Source: Oscheius onirici
Taxonomy: Eukaryota > Nematoda > Chromadorea > Rhabditida > Rhabditidae
NCBI GenBank assembly: GCA_932521025.1
Contig: OW051469.1
Span: 8,382,398 to 8,446,397, forward strand
DNA length: 64,000 nucleotides
Direction of reading: 5' to 3'
Shown here: piece after piece, positions 23,762 to 35,285 of the stretch
Layout: each line of letters starts with the position of its first letter
Position numbering within the stretch: the first letter of the stretch is position 1
Program-made: the position numbers and the translations under genes
Notes under the pieces: model-generated
Databases searched by the model: none
Told to the model about the DNA's origin: nothing
The model's input: only the letters and a program-made list of their open reading frames with translations

Positions 23762-24022
23762 TATTTGAATAGAGGCATTGCGCCACTATTCGAATACAAA
23801 AAATACGCAATTACGTACGCATTTTTTCGGATTGAAGAAAATATTTTTTCGACATTTCTAGTATTTTTCCCATATAGATTTGTTCCTAGCTGCCAATAAA
23901 AAATAATGAAAAGGTTAAAAAATGACCGTCAAACCGTCAAAAACGTCATCAATACGAAAAAATGCGTATGCAAGTGCGTATTTTTTGTATTCTATTAGTG
24001 GTGCAGTGCGTCTATTCAAATA
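23762..24022. mobile_element. MITE-like element with long terminal inverted repeats
   Basis: The left arm begins TATTTGAATAGAGGCATTGC and the right arm ends TGCGTCTATTCAAATA in inverse orientation. About 65 bp of each arm match, including ATACAAAAAATACGCA and its complement. The centre is short and non-coding. It is a typical non-autonomous DNA transposon. Confidence 0.75.
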
Positions 24023-24796
24023 TTTACGGTATACAGATTCTTTCCAGATGTAATTCCTGTTGATTTTTAAAAGTGGACCTGGACATTTTGAGTTGATGAA
24101 TGGTAAATCACTCTCACGTGGGATGGTTTCTTTGGGAAACTAATAACAGAAGGGTACTAAACGGTCAAAGTAAACGAGAAAAACCTAAGCATCGTCAGGG
24201 AAGGACAAAATCAAAGAAATAGGTGACTGAGGTGGTTTTCAGCACAAAAAAAGAGAGTAGAGTCACAAGTTTCGTGATTCATTTCTAATGCCCTCAGGGC
24301 AGGGTTTCTTTGCTGCTTCTTTTTCTGCCAGTGATCACAAGGTGGCAAGTCAAAAATCAAGCAGAGGTATTCACAATAAATAAGTAATCAGAGAGAGAGA
24401 GAGGATCCCCACAGACATTTCTAAAGAATGTTTGTTGAGGTGAAACCTCAAAAACAGAAAGACAGTTTTGTGAAAAAGAGTGGAACACGCTGATCGTACT
24501 AAGTTGACAAAACATGCTGTGAATAAGGGCTGAAACTTGAGAACTGACCCCTCTGCCCTCATTAGTGGTCATAACCACCCACAAGTTGCACTTCCTGTCT
24601 CTCAAAAAAGGAACTTCTTCACAAACTGTCAGGGATTATCCGAGGAAACCTGGGATTTTCTCCCGCGTACTTTCAAAGATTAGAGATTCTTCATTGACAC
24701 AGCAAGAGATATCGTGACAGAAGTTTGATAGACCCGTGCGTGACCCGCTTCGAGACCGGTGGCAAGTGAATAGCCCTAGTACAACACAGTCGACAC

Positions 24797-25280
24797 CTAG
24801 TAGGGGAAACGGCTCGGCCATCGCCAGCCAGTCGTCAGGGGAAAGTCTTGTCGTTTTCTGCTGGACAGAGAGTCGGGAAGATCTGCTGACTGCTTGTCTG
24901 CAGCCGGCTGGGCCATTCGGAAAATTGAGTCGGAGCCCTGAAAGTTTGGATACTGCAAATTTTGTTTTAGAGTCGAAAAAAAAAGGTTTTTCGTTTTTGC
25001 GATGGTCTACAAAGTTGTAGGTTTCGATCTGTTCTACAACTTTATAGAACATCAAAAAGCTGAAAAATGTCCTTTTCGAACAGATATGCGACCTTGAAAA
25101 GGACAACCTACCGGAAAGGGTGATATTGCAGGATTGTAGTGGTAGTTGTCATGGAAGAGTGGCCTAACAAGGTAGAAGCTGTAGCCTTAAACAGTTTATA
25201 TGAGTAAAAATTTAAAAAGAACTACCTGGGACGATACAGAAGACGAGTAGCAGGAACGACGGCAGCTTCGGGAGCTGCAT
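24797..25280 (-). CDS. Secreted neuropeptide-like precursor, 89 residues
   Basis: Three exons (25280-25226, 25185-25112, 24937-24797) with canonical splice sites close in phase. The protein opens with a signal peptide (MQLPKLPSFLLLVFCIVPG). It continues with a Tyr/His/Pro-rich stretch (YSFYLVRPLFHDNYHYNP), then a Ser/Asp-rich spacer, then a tribasic RKR site, and ends with QDFPLTTGWRWPSRFPY. Cleavage at RKR would release this 17-residue peptide, whose N-terminal Gln could cyclise. There is no C-terminal Gly for amidation. An acceptor TTTCAG lies about 50 bases before the ATG. Intron 2 contains a TTGTAG/CTACAA stem-loop repeat. I do not recognise the peptide, so a neuropeptide role is an inference from layout. 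Confidence 0.6.
24993..25062. repeat. TTGTAG/CTACAA stem-loop repeat
   Basis: Inverted arms based on GGTCTACAAAGTTGTAGG and GTTCTACAACTTTATAGAAC lie in the second intron of the peptide gene. Similar stem-loops occur near 120-180, 14620-14680, 35037-35095 and 40160-40220, making this a dispersed family. Confidence 0.6.
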
Positions 25281-25558
25281 TCGGCGCAATCGGCTTGGGG
25301 CGTTTGGCTCGTTCGCGGTCCGGGCTTCTATCTGAAATTGGTCATAATTGGCCAAATCTTTCTTTTTTGAAGTGAGAGTGGGTGAGAAGTGACGGCATGG
25401 TTAGAGGGTGAGTGACCTTTTGCAAAAAGAGGAGAAGTGATGACATACGAAGCTCTCAAAATTGTAAGGGAATACGGAACTAGGAGGAGGATGTTGACAA
25501 AAACTTCTGGGAGCAGGTCAAAAAATCGCAAAAAAAATGACAAAAGGTTTTTAAATGT

Positions 25559-25623
25559 CTTGGGAATCGAACCCGGGTCGTACGGACCATAGCCCGCACT
25601 CCTACCGACTGCGCCAAATGACC
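25559..25623 (-). repeat. tRNA-derived element with intact A and B boxes
   Basis: On the minus strand it reads TGGCGCAGTCGGTAGGAG (A box) and GGGTTCGATTCCC (perfect B box) with tRNA spacing and a plausible anticodon arm. The acceptor stem GTCATTT/AAGACAT pairs poorly, so it is best called a tRNA-derived element rather than a functional tRNA. It is the best preserved of four such copies. Confidence 0.6.
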
Positions 25624-28600
25624 AAAGTCACGCGGCCGGTCCGGTCAGGTTTTTCAACTGTAGCGCATTCTGATCAAAAAAATAAAAGAGTCAATTTTTT
25701 CAAGACAGAAAAATTCCTGTCTCTCCCTTTCAGAAAATAGTAGTCGGAGCAAAAAATTTCAAAAGCTGGATAAAAGTTATAACACCTCGGATGATCCCGA
25801 TACCACAGGCAATCATTTTTGTCTCGAGAAAGTCTAAAAAGAGCGTCACGTTTAACTATTGAACACGACTCGAATAACATCAAAGCAGACCGGAAACAGG
25901 CGTGCTTTTAATATTCGGTGACAGCTTGATTTGATTAATGATTAACTGGGAGGTGGGGAACCCCCGCACTTTGTATAGTTCAGAGCCGAATGGAGTAAGA
26001 GAGTAATTGAGAGCGAATGGAGAAATTTGCTGGGAGGAATACTGACGAGGTCGAGCTATAGTTAGACCAGGACATGGTTCCCATTGTTTTTCTTGAATTG
26101 GACCCAAGAATATCCCAATTACTGTACAAATTGAGGGAAAATTTTCAGATTATCAACAGGTAAAAAAACGTCTCTCATACCGTCATCAGGAAGGGCGTTT
26201 GAGAGTTTCAAAATTAGCGGCGAATCATTGGCTGAGTATCCAACGTTTGGGTCTCACAGGGAAGGTATTTCGGGGTACTGTAGACATAGAAACAGACTGT
26301 CGAAAAATGGGGCAAAAATAGACCAATTTTCTGACCGGATTGGTACAAAATGGATCTTGATCCCGCGACCAATGTTCTCAGAGATCCAGGATAAGAAAGC
26401 ACACGCCGGAAAAGAAGCCCATCTTTGAAGTGATTCCATTTCGAGAATCATCCTCTGGGAGGCATGACCTCAGTGGACTTTTTTGCTCTTCTTTTCTATG
26501 GATGTGAATAAGACTTGCTCTCAAAAAAGACTATAAACAAGTGCACGATAATGTCGTCAGTAAAACGTCGCAGGTAATTAGAACGTCATAGAAATTGGTA
26601 GACCAATTGGGACAGGAGTTTAGGTCAAAACATGTCATACACACCCTCTACAAGCAGTAGTTAGCATAAGAAAATGATGTTCCTCGTGTCAGGCAGGTCA
26701 ATCTGTGAGGGTGTAATTGGAACCTGGAAATGACTCGGAAGTTTTAGAGGGAATATCAGAGATCTAAACTCTTTGGGATAAGGGGTGGGAGTGAGGACAA
26801 AACCACTGAAAAGGTCTGATTCAGCAGCACGCAAACCTTATAAACGTTCTGAGCTGCAAAATGATAAGGCGTCCCGACCTAATGAGCTAAATGGTAGCAA
26901 ATTACTGGCGGATGATGTCGCCTCCTCGGATAAAAATAGTTAATGGATATTTGAGAGTCGCGTAGGTTGCAGAACGTCTGGATAGTTATTCGATACAAAT
27001 AGGTTAAAATAAATGACCAAGCAAATCCTGGATGACGTTTCGAGGGCTACAATTTCTCAGAGTTCAAAGGTTGGAACTTACCGAATTAGTAATGTTTTCA
27101 GAATAGTTAGAAACAAATTTTGGAAGCAAGACGTCTCTGGTTTCCCATGAAGAGGATACTTGAGACCTAGACACAAAATTAGTTAAGAATTTGGAGTGGG
27201 AAGGTGACATCAGCTTGAGAGTTCTGGTGGTCCAGGGAGAGAGGCTACCATGGATCTGTCACATTAGGTTTGAGGTTTATGTCCCGGAGTGGGAAACGAG
27301 AACGATTTTGAGAGAAAAATCAGAACAAGTTTTATATTCTGAACTGCCACCCACCGCTCGTTAATTATTAACATTTGAGGTGAGAAGAACGCTTTCTTTC
27401 TGGACTCGGGGGAAAGGAAAACTGAGAGACAGAGAGTCAGAGGGAGAGAGGGACAGAGGGACACGGAGACAGAGAGACTGAGAGTACTAGACCAGACTGA
27501 TCGGAGTCATTTCTCTGTTTACATACCTTCCGTTATGTTAACCTTAATTGTAAGCCTGTACACGCTAGTCTTGTTATTGAATAAGAGTCACGCAAAAATC
27601 CAAACCACACGAAATTAGGTCTACAGATCACATCAGAAGAGGAAAAGGCATGACCGGCGAGGGAGGTTTCCGTCTCTATATCCGAGTAGTGCTTGAACCT
27701 TGCCCAAGTCAATCTAATCGTCACAGAAATAGCCATATTTACAAATTGCGATTAAATTTGAGAGATACTTAAAGTGGAGAATGTGATTACAACTCCCTGA
27801 ACAAGAACCTTTTTTACCAGCCGGAAAAGAAGCAAAAACATTTCCAGGAGATCTACATGACATTAATATTTTCCCAGTTATTTCCAGAGCAAATATTTTG
27901 ACCTATAGGTGCAAGGCTTCCGTTCTCATCATTTTTTGGATCTGCAAGGTTTCCTTCCGTTTTTGGTGGGAACATAGAGAGAATGTTCGAAGCCTGGTTT
28001 TAAACCTAGAGACGTCCAAACGTGAAACAGTTTTCGACTTTTAAAAAATTGAAATTTTTAACACTAAACTTTATAGAGCCTATTACAATTAACTACACTG
28101 TTCTTCTGAAACGTTAAACAGAAGTTTAAGTCAGTAACAGTAACGGCGTGATTACAAGCAGTACAAATTAGCTTGACTGAGTATGAGAATTACATGTTTG
28201 GTCTCGTAACGGAGAAGTTTTTAAACTTAGGTTTTTAAGGGTTTTTAAATTCTAAACTTTAAAATTTCTGGAAATTTCTAGGGGTTTCTGGTTGGCCTAG
28301 GCCAGTATCATAGGATCGAATATCAACTCTAGTTCCAGCAGAGTTCTGACTCCTACAGGTAATTAGCCAAAATAATTTCATAATCTGAGAATATTTGAAC
28401 GTTTTCTCGAATATTGGCAGAATGATTGAGGTCTTGAAGTACAGTATGGAAGACCCAGACGGCTGAGAGAAGAGAAGGACTCATTCAAGAGAACTGAAAG
28501 AGGGGAGGTACTTATTGGCTCCGAAAACGTTCAGCTCGTTAAGAATGGTCCAGTTGGGTCGGTTAGACCTTGTTTTGAGCCAGCTCTCCCTTAAATAGCT

Positions 28601-29358
28601 GGTAATAACCAGTTCGTAGTACACCATTCGAGGAATTGGGTGAGCGGGGGAGAGCCGGAGCCGAATCTCCCCTATAGATAACAAACTACTAAATAATTCA
28701 GACATGTGTCTCTCTTTTTGAATGCAAACATGACGAGGATTCCTACTGAGCTATTTTTAGGCAGATTCTTTATGAATAGTTTACTACTGGTCTAGGTCAG
28801 AATCTCTGAGAAAGTGAGAGCGAGTTTTAACAGCTGATCTTAGGCTGTCTGAATAAGTCAGAAAGAAGAGGAGACACCTCCGCTTTTAGACCGGACCCAC
28901 ATGACAACGGGGAAAGGTCGGGAAGAACTGGAACAAGCACAAGAAGTTGTTACTTGACATTACTGTAGCTCATTGAGAGGATTCTTGTTCGTCACGAGAC
29001 CGAAAAGATTCTACTGTCCAAATGAATCGTAACAGTTTCGGACATTTCTAACTCGACCCTTCGCTTGTAACTGAGTCGATACCCTAACTGTGAGTGACCA
29101 GACATCAAACAAAGAGAGTGTTGATTACTGGCCTCTGCATCAGTAGACAGGAAGACAATGAGGTGATTACAGGTGACGCCAAGATGGGAAGCAGCCTAGA
29201 TTAGCTCTTAGGACGTCTATTTTTAGAGCCTCCACAGGGAATTCGGCCACCTCTTGCGTGCCAATTAATGTCTTGCCTTTTTTGTAACCTTCCCATTTTC
29301 TTCTTTGCAAGCGATTGACGCAAGAGGAGAGAGAGCAAAAAAACTTTATCTTAAATCT
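25624..29358. other. Repeat-rich intergenic region, no gene recognised
   Basis: Scattered copies of TGGCTGAGTATCCAA with GGGTCTC nearby (26228-26270), a GACAGAGA-type purine tract (27420-27480) and AT-rich unique sequence. Open frames are short and lack domains or splice logic. Confidence 0.4.
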
Positions 29359-30143
29359 TCAAGTAACGGGCTGTATGTGATCTTTCCTCGTCTCCAGGAA
29401 GCTGTGTAGTTGTGACATTACTTCTGGACTGGGAGCCGGTTTAACAGACATGTTTGAAAGCGATGATGACAGGGAATAGAGCTTGTCGAATTGTAAGCGA
29501 ATTGTTGATACAGACCTCGAGCTGCATTCGTGCAACTGTTAGATTTCCAGGTTTGTTTACGAGCGCCAAATCGAAGTTCAGTCAATTGATTAGTAACTGA
29601 AATTAGGCAATTACGAAATTAGGAAATTATGAAAACTTTCTTACAAACTCTTATGCTCGCGTCTGTCCGGGAGAAATAGAATCTGAAGGGATTTGGAAGA
29701 TTACCGCCGAAGAAATGACCCACAGAGCCATTATGGTAGTTGTTAAAAAATCCCACAAGTGCTCCCTGAAAAAAAGTAGTTTATTAGCATTGGCTCCCTT
29801 ACCCTTATAGCTGTAATGTTGATAGAGAAGACATCTTCAACGGAAAAAAGTAACCTGGAACAGAATACCATATTTTCTCAGTTTCCCTGGGAATGATTTT
29901 TCAATAACTAACATTGGTCGACTTGAATTGCGGTTCATATGTTTCTGGAAGCCCAAAGTATTTATTGTGACTCGGTAGATGTCAAACTCTTCGAAATAGA
30001 TCGGGAACGACTTCTGAATATTTTCTGGTAAATTTTCTGGTCGGAATTGGCCTACTACAGGATTCAACGCGGAAGGTGAAGTAGTTGGGGCTATGACTGT
30101 AGAATTGACGAGTGAGAACGGGAGAAAAAGGAAAAGCTTCCAT
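29359..30143 (-). pseudogene. Decayed paralogue of the 30202-31073 secreted-protein gene
   Basis: Exon by exon this copies the neighbour: a signal-like LFLFLPFSLVNS, the block SFPIYFEEFDIYRVTIN, then GALVGFFNNY and YFSRTDASI, and a last exon with FDKLYSLSSS and PEVMSQLHSFLETRKDHIQP. It carries several lesions. The likely ATG is one base out of frame with the signal sequence, an in-frame TGA interrupts the start of the last exon (after LLIN), and a further one-base shift follows near the conserved ...EVC. It is therefore a pseudogene of a tandem duplicate, or an allele with multiple errors. Confidence 0.7.
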
Positions 30144-30201
30144 ACAAACAGGCAATTTCAACAGGACCATGTAAAATGCTTATCTGATACTTTATTTAGG
30201 T

Positions 30202-31073
30202 TCATGTATAAGGCTGAATACGATTTTTTCTTGCCTCCAAGAGATGGTGTAGTTGTGACAAAGTTTCTGGACTGAGGGACTGTTCGACAGGCATGTTTTC
30301 TGGTGTAGAAGATGATAGGGAATATAGCTTATCGAATCGGAAGTCTTCTGCAGTGACGACACATTGCTCGAGGTCGAATCGAGCGATTGTTCGAATTCTG
30401 GATTTGTGTATTAGTACCAGAGTGACATTCTGATCATTGGTGAGAATCTGAATTGATGTAAACTAGAGTAAAATACGAGAATACGATGCTTGTAATTTTG
30501 AAAGTTCTTACAATTCGAAAAGATTGTTTTTTTACCTTTATCTGCTGATTTGTCCGCGAAAAATACATTGTAAAAGAATTTTTAGTTTCATTCAACGCAA
30601 AGCTCCAGAAAACCCTAATGTTGTTGAACATTCCCACAATACTTCCCTGAAATAAGTATAGTTAAAATTGCCTAATATCGTCCGAATTCTTTTGTAGAAA
30701 ATTCTCAAATTTTTACAGCTACCTCAATAACCGATACATTGACGTACAAAACACATCCAACGGAAAGAAAGAACCTATAAAGAGGCCATAATTTCAAAAC
30801 AATGTAATGAAGAACTTACATTGTTCGAACGGGATAGTAAAATGCGTTGCTACTGTTTACATGCTGGTTGTAGAAAAGAGTAGAATTGATTGAAACTCTG
30901 TAGATGTCAAACTCGTCAAAGTAGATCGGGAAAGACATCTGAATGTTATAAAATATAGCTAAATGAAAACGCATTACTGTGGCGTTTGCACCTTCAAATG
31001 CTGACGGAACGGGTGTTGTCAAAGATATATCTTTTGCACAATTGATACCAAAGAAAATAGAAAGTAGCAGCAT
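30202..31073 (-). CDS. Secreted protein of unknown function, intact member of a tandem pair
   Basis: Four exons (31073-30820, 30774-30723, 30646-30536, 30447-30202) close in phase and give 220 residues. It starts with a signal peptide (MLLLSIFFGINCA). The mature protein has a conserved block FPIYFDEFDIYRVSIN, a beta-rich middle (GSIVGMFNNIRVFWSF), a segment ending in DLEQCVV and a charged C terminus with LSQLHHLLEARKN. Several Asn-x-Ser/Thr sites suggest glycosylation. A poly(A) signal AATAAA follows the stop closely. I do not recognise the family. The fold could be a small secreted beta-sandwich. The decayed copy lies about 60 bases downstream. Confidence 0.75.
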
Positions 31074-32408
31074 ATTTTTGGTTGCTCAGAGAAGCTCATG
31101 CGCACCTCATGTGTAGCCTGGAAACTCCGTAAGTTTACGGCTATGCTTGAAGCATGTCACCCATGCAGTAAATAGGTAATTCAGGGGATAGGAACATCTT
31201 CTCGGAGAACCATACTGTTCTGTTTGGCTCATTTATAGAACAAAAACTCATTAGATGCATTCGTAACATCCTGAAGGTTACGGTAACTTTAATGCTTACA
31301 AGGTTTGCAACGCTATTCCAGGGCTAAAGTTAGAGAGTCTCCACATGTCACTTGATAATTTCGTGGAGCCTGTCTAGTCTTCCTCTCATATCCTTGTCTC
31401 TCTTCTGTTCCAGTCTTTCCAAAGAAACTACCAAAGTCGTCTGGTCTATTTTAAATTGCTCCCAAGTCTCTCTGTCTATATGTTTGTGTGTCTGTCGGAA
31501 GCTGCAATTGCGGATAAAGCTGAGGGATTTGAGGGACAATTAACTTTAACTTTTGAAGAAAGATAGGGAGACAGATTCTGAACGCCTGGCGGCGTTGTAG
31601 CGCCAAACTTGTCTACCTTCTCATTACCATTTCTAAAGCTTTCTACTTGCCTCTATTACAGTAGAAACAAAAGTCTGTAAAAACCACAAGTTTAAAAGTA
31701 ACTTGCTATCTAATCCTGACAACTCTTGACTTGTTGCGACAATTCTCGTGGTCATGGACAGACAAACAAACAGTCAACCACGGATACCATAGCGTTTTAA
31801 TAGTTTAGCTCCTAAAATTAGCTTGAAGAGAATTTACACGCCCTTATCTTTAAGAATGGTCCTCACGCAAACGTTTGTCCAAAATACGAAAACGGATCCG
31901 CGATGTCAAAAGAAACCACTAACAAAGAACGTTTATTGACACGCGGTTCGACAAGATGACCAGAAGAATGGCATGGAAATATGTACAGAGAGAGCGCTGG
32001 AGGAAGTAATGATTAGTAGGCGAACCGGGTACTTCTTCCAGGATGCGGAGCGAAGGGAAAGAAGCGGAAGGGTGAGGAACCACTTTGCATGATATCTGAA
32101 GGTGATCTTTAGATTGGGTTAGAAATATAAAAACAAAGACCACTAAAGCTTCCCTTCTTCCAGACTGCGCACCAACTCGATAGTTACGGGAGAACTTAAG
32201 CTTGAATTTAAGCAAGTTACCGTAGTCTACGAGTTGGTGCGCAGTCTTCCAAGTCCCTATCAAGGTCAACTCTGACGCAGCCACGTTCTGGTCTCTAGAA
32301 CGTCTTCAAACAAAATGTGGTTTTTCTTTCAAGCTATCTGATGTTTTGCAAAGTTTTTCTTGAACATCACTTAGCTGGAAAACAACCTTCTTCACCCGTA
32401 ATTGTTGG
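31074..32408. other. Intergenic region with an inverted repeat
   Basis: No convincing gene. The main structure is a foldback at 32162-32249. Short CTCTGTCT-type simple sequence occurs around 31460-31500. Confidence 0.4.
32162..32249. repeat. Foldback repeat, GACTGCGCACCAACTCG arms
   Basis: GACTGCGCACCAACTCG at the left is matched by its inverse CGAGTTGGTGCGCAGTC at the right, with a second inner pair (TAACTTGC-like) between them. The GAGTTGGTGCGCAGT arm alone recurs near 44346 and 56580 and in degraded form near 54320 and 57005, so this is one family of small foldbacks. Confidence 0.75.
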
Positions 32409-32534
32409 TCAACGCCGGTCATCTGAAAAATGCGCTCGCTTGCCTTTGATAAGAATTCGCATCTGATCGTCAGTTACTGTAGGATAAGCATAGATGACGG
32501 CGACGAGAAGAAGAAGAACCAAAGTGAGTCTCAT
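32409..32534 (-). CDS. Tiny secreted peptide gene (41 residues) with amidation-type site
   Basis: A single short frame starts 5 bases after a TTTGCAG acceptor-like site, a good trans-splice context. It encodes a strong signal peptide (MRLTLVLLLLVAVIYA) followed by YPTVTDDQMRILIKGKRAHF and ending SDDRR. The GKR triplet is a classic amidation-plus-cleavage site, which would leave a 14-residue peptide ending in amidated Lys. No donor site interrupts the frame. I recognise no family. Small size keeps the confidence moderate. Confidence 0.5.
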   Translation of the reverse strand: MRLTLVLLLLVAVIYAYPTVTDDQMRILIKGKRAHFSDDRR

Positions 32535-35285
32535 GATTTCTGCAAACGGAAGCATTAATTCTCGAAGACGGAAGCCAAAAAGCATTTGAGAAAAAGAATG
32601 GCAATCTGCAGGTGCCAGTGACATTATGATCCAATTGTGACGGAAGATAATCTGGGTGGGAGATTGGGAGACTAATGTCACGCTGTACTTGATAAACATA
32701 CGGATTCCATACGATCTGTGAGGGGGAGGTTTTGAGGAAATTTGAATATCCGGACCGGAGGGAGAGACAGCTGACAGTGTGGCGTTCCGGGTGGTCACGG
32801 AGGAAGGAGAATGAGAGACAGACTCAGACCCTCTACAAGGAAGATTCTGGAATAGTATCTGGCTAATTTCCTGTGATGCTGATGCAATCTCGATGATCTC
32901 TTGCAACCGACCTCTAGGATTAGCCAATTGCGTCAATTGAGAGACTATATTCGAACCCGGATGGACTATATTTGTACAAGGAGGGAAGAGTAATAACGTA
33001 ATAGAGAGTCATTAGCTTCCAGTAATGAATGACACCAAACTTGCTCATCAAATGATGACATCTGGGAATATTACTGAGTAACTGATGGGTACTCTCAGTT
33101 TCTGTCGCTCTGAAACAACTGCTCAAAAGCTGGAAAACGACGTATAAATACAGTTGATGAGCTTGGAAAAACATGCTTGTTCCTCAAAAATTGCTGATCA
33201 AGAGGCAAAAGAGAACATGATGCTATTTAAACATAAATATTTAGCTGCTACAGGATTAGACTCCATTTTTTCCAGGAAGGGGCAAAACAACAAGTTGACC
33301 ACACTGGTCAAGGAGATCTCACTTTCAGATAGCCAGAAATAGAGAGATGTGACCGGAGGAAAACCTTTGTTTGTTCTGTGGGAGGAATTGGAGAAAAGAT
33401 ATTGCCTTCCATGGTCGGTGTTGGACAAAAAGTCAGGCCAAAAATCTGAATGTCCAGATGTCTGAGCTAAGAAGTTAGTGATCCATGGCGAAATTTGCAA
33501 CCTGGAAGCTGTGTGGGTGGAGTAACGTAGCTGTCTGTTTCAAGCTATGGTTTGTTAAAAAAAAGAGAACTCGACCGTAACCCAATTAGTTCGCTTCGAG
33601 ACCGGAATAATACCAGAAAACTTGGCCGAGTATCCTACGTTTCCATGTTATAAGGGTCTCGCGCGGAAACAAATGGGTTATGGTTGAGTTCTCTTTTTAA
33701 ACAAACCATAGAAGCGTTAAAAGTCAGAGATTTGAATTTTCAATTTAAGAAAAAAGAACAAGTCTGATATGACTACAGAAACGTTTTCACTTTAAGTATG
33801 GGGACCGTCTGGAGATTCAGACAAAAACACACACACCTCATAATCAAGTTAGCTCTGTCAAAAGAAGAGTGTTTCTCGCTAACTAGTCATAAGCATTCTA
33901 ATTGAAAGAAAACAGCGAGAAAATATCTAGCAGGAGACCAAGAAACATCATTTTGAGAGATTATATAGCCCTCATCATTTCCAGCTACTTGCCCACCATG
34001 AAATTGGTGAATAGGGTGATGTATGTGGCTAAAGTACCACGATTGAAATTACTGGATTGAGGCGGAGAAGATCATGGAATCAGTAGAGAACAAGTCTATT
34101 CCTAGAGCGAGAAATCTGGAACTAATTAAGGATTAACGCTAAGAAACAGTTGCTGTTCCTAGAGAATATGTCGTGTGAATGAAGGGGCTGAGAAGTGACC
34201 TTGAGTAATGGAATACCGTGGAAACGGAAGGTGGTAAGAGTTCGAAACCGAAGATCGTCCCAACATTCTAACTTCCGCATGGTAGTTTGTTCTTGCAAAC
34301 TCAGAGGGGTCCTGAAGAGACCTTGAAACTCAATTTATAGCTCATCGAATATTTTTTTGGCTTCTCAGCTGAAAATCTCAGTTACGGATTTCCCCGTCTC
34401 TGAATATTGTAGTGGTGCTGTCCGCTTGTAAAATTTGGATACTCAGTCAATAAATTTGAAAGATACGCAGTGAAAGTTAGAATTTGTTGGCTGAGTATCC
34501 AATTTTTGCGTGCTAAGTGGGTCTCGAAGGGAAGAACTAAAATCTTGCACTAATCCCTCTTCTTTTTGAACAGACATAATCTACAGTCTATATCCAGAAA
34601 ATAGTAAAGAGTGATAAAAGTCAACCGCTTCTCTCACGGTTTTTATACAGTACGGAAAAAAACTGGATATTTTTGACGCAAGTCGAGATGACAATGACTA
34701 CTGTATGCGGAACCTTTATACCAAAAACTCACTTATGCACATGACTCGTATCTTACCGAAACAACAGAAAAATTCAATCAGGAAAGCCTTCGCCTTGATG
34801 AAAGTCTTTGTCCCCAAAACAAACATGAGCCCGGAAATGACTTTTGATGAAAACTTATTAGGAATTTTATAAGGAAGAGCAGCTAATGAAATAATATCCA
34901 CCCCCTTCCTTGAGAAACAGACAGATTCTTTATTCTAGAAAGGTAGAGAAAACTGCCAAATTTTGAGCAGAGTCCCACTGAAGACTCTCACTTAAATTCC
35001 ACATTTTTGGGTCCAAAACTTAATTTTTCAGCTTTTCCATGTTCTGAAAAGTTGTAGCGCATATGAAAATCTACAACTTTTCTGAACATGTTGCAGCTAA
35101 AAAAATTTGTATTGACCTCAAAAAATGGGCCAGAAGTGACAGTGTTTGGGTTGAATCTGTACAAAATTTGACGCCAGATTAAAGCCAGAAAATACAGGAT
35201 GGATATAAAGCATGTGTGGATACAGTAGTATGAGATCAAAGAAAAGAGATATGTGAAAGAGAGAACAGGGAGGAGGAGAGAGAGA
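32535..35285. other. Repeat-rich intergenic region, no gene recognised
   Basis: Apart from the foldback element at 33545-33711, a palindromic pair of TTGGATACTCAG words at 34433-34505 and a TTGTAG/CTACAA stem-loop at 35037-35095, I see only short, unsupported frames. Confidence 0.4.
33545..33711. mobile_element. MITE-like element with 26-bp terminal inverted repeats
   Basis: The left end CTATGGTTTGTT followed by an A-run and AGAGAACTC is mirrored by GAGTTCTCTTTTTAAACAAACCATAG at the right. The interior holds another inverted pair (GGTTA...AACCC) plus the dispersed CGAGTATCC and GGGTCTCG words. Length is 167 bp. Confidence 0.8.

Noticed and set aside
24636-25106. 156-codon minus-strand frame overlapping the peptide gene
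   Set aside because: It runs through the TTGTAG/CTACAA repeat and introns of the better-supported three-exon gene and lacks any domain.
25559-25623. Functional tRNA gene on the minus strand
   Set aside because: A and B boxes are good but the acceptor stem does not pair, so it is listed as a tRNA-derived element.
32940-32965. B-box-like TTCGAACCCGG considered as a tRNA
   Set aside because: No A box or stems at tRNA spacing on either strand.
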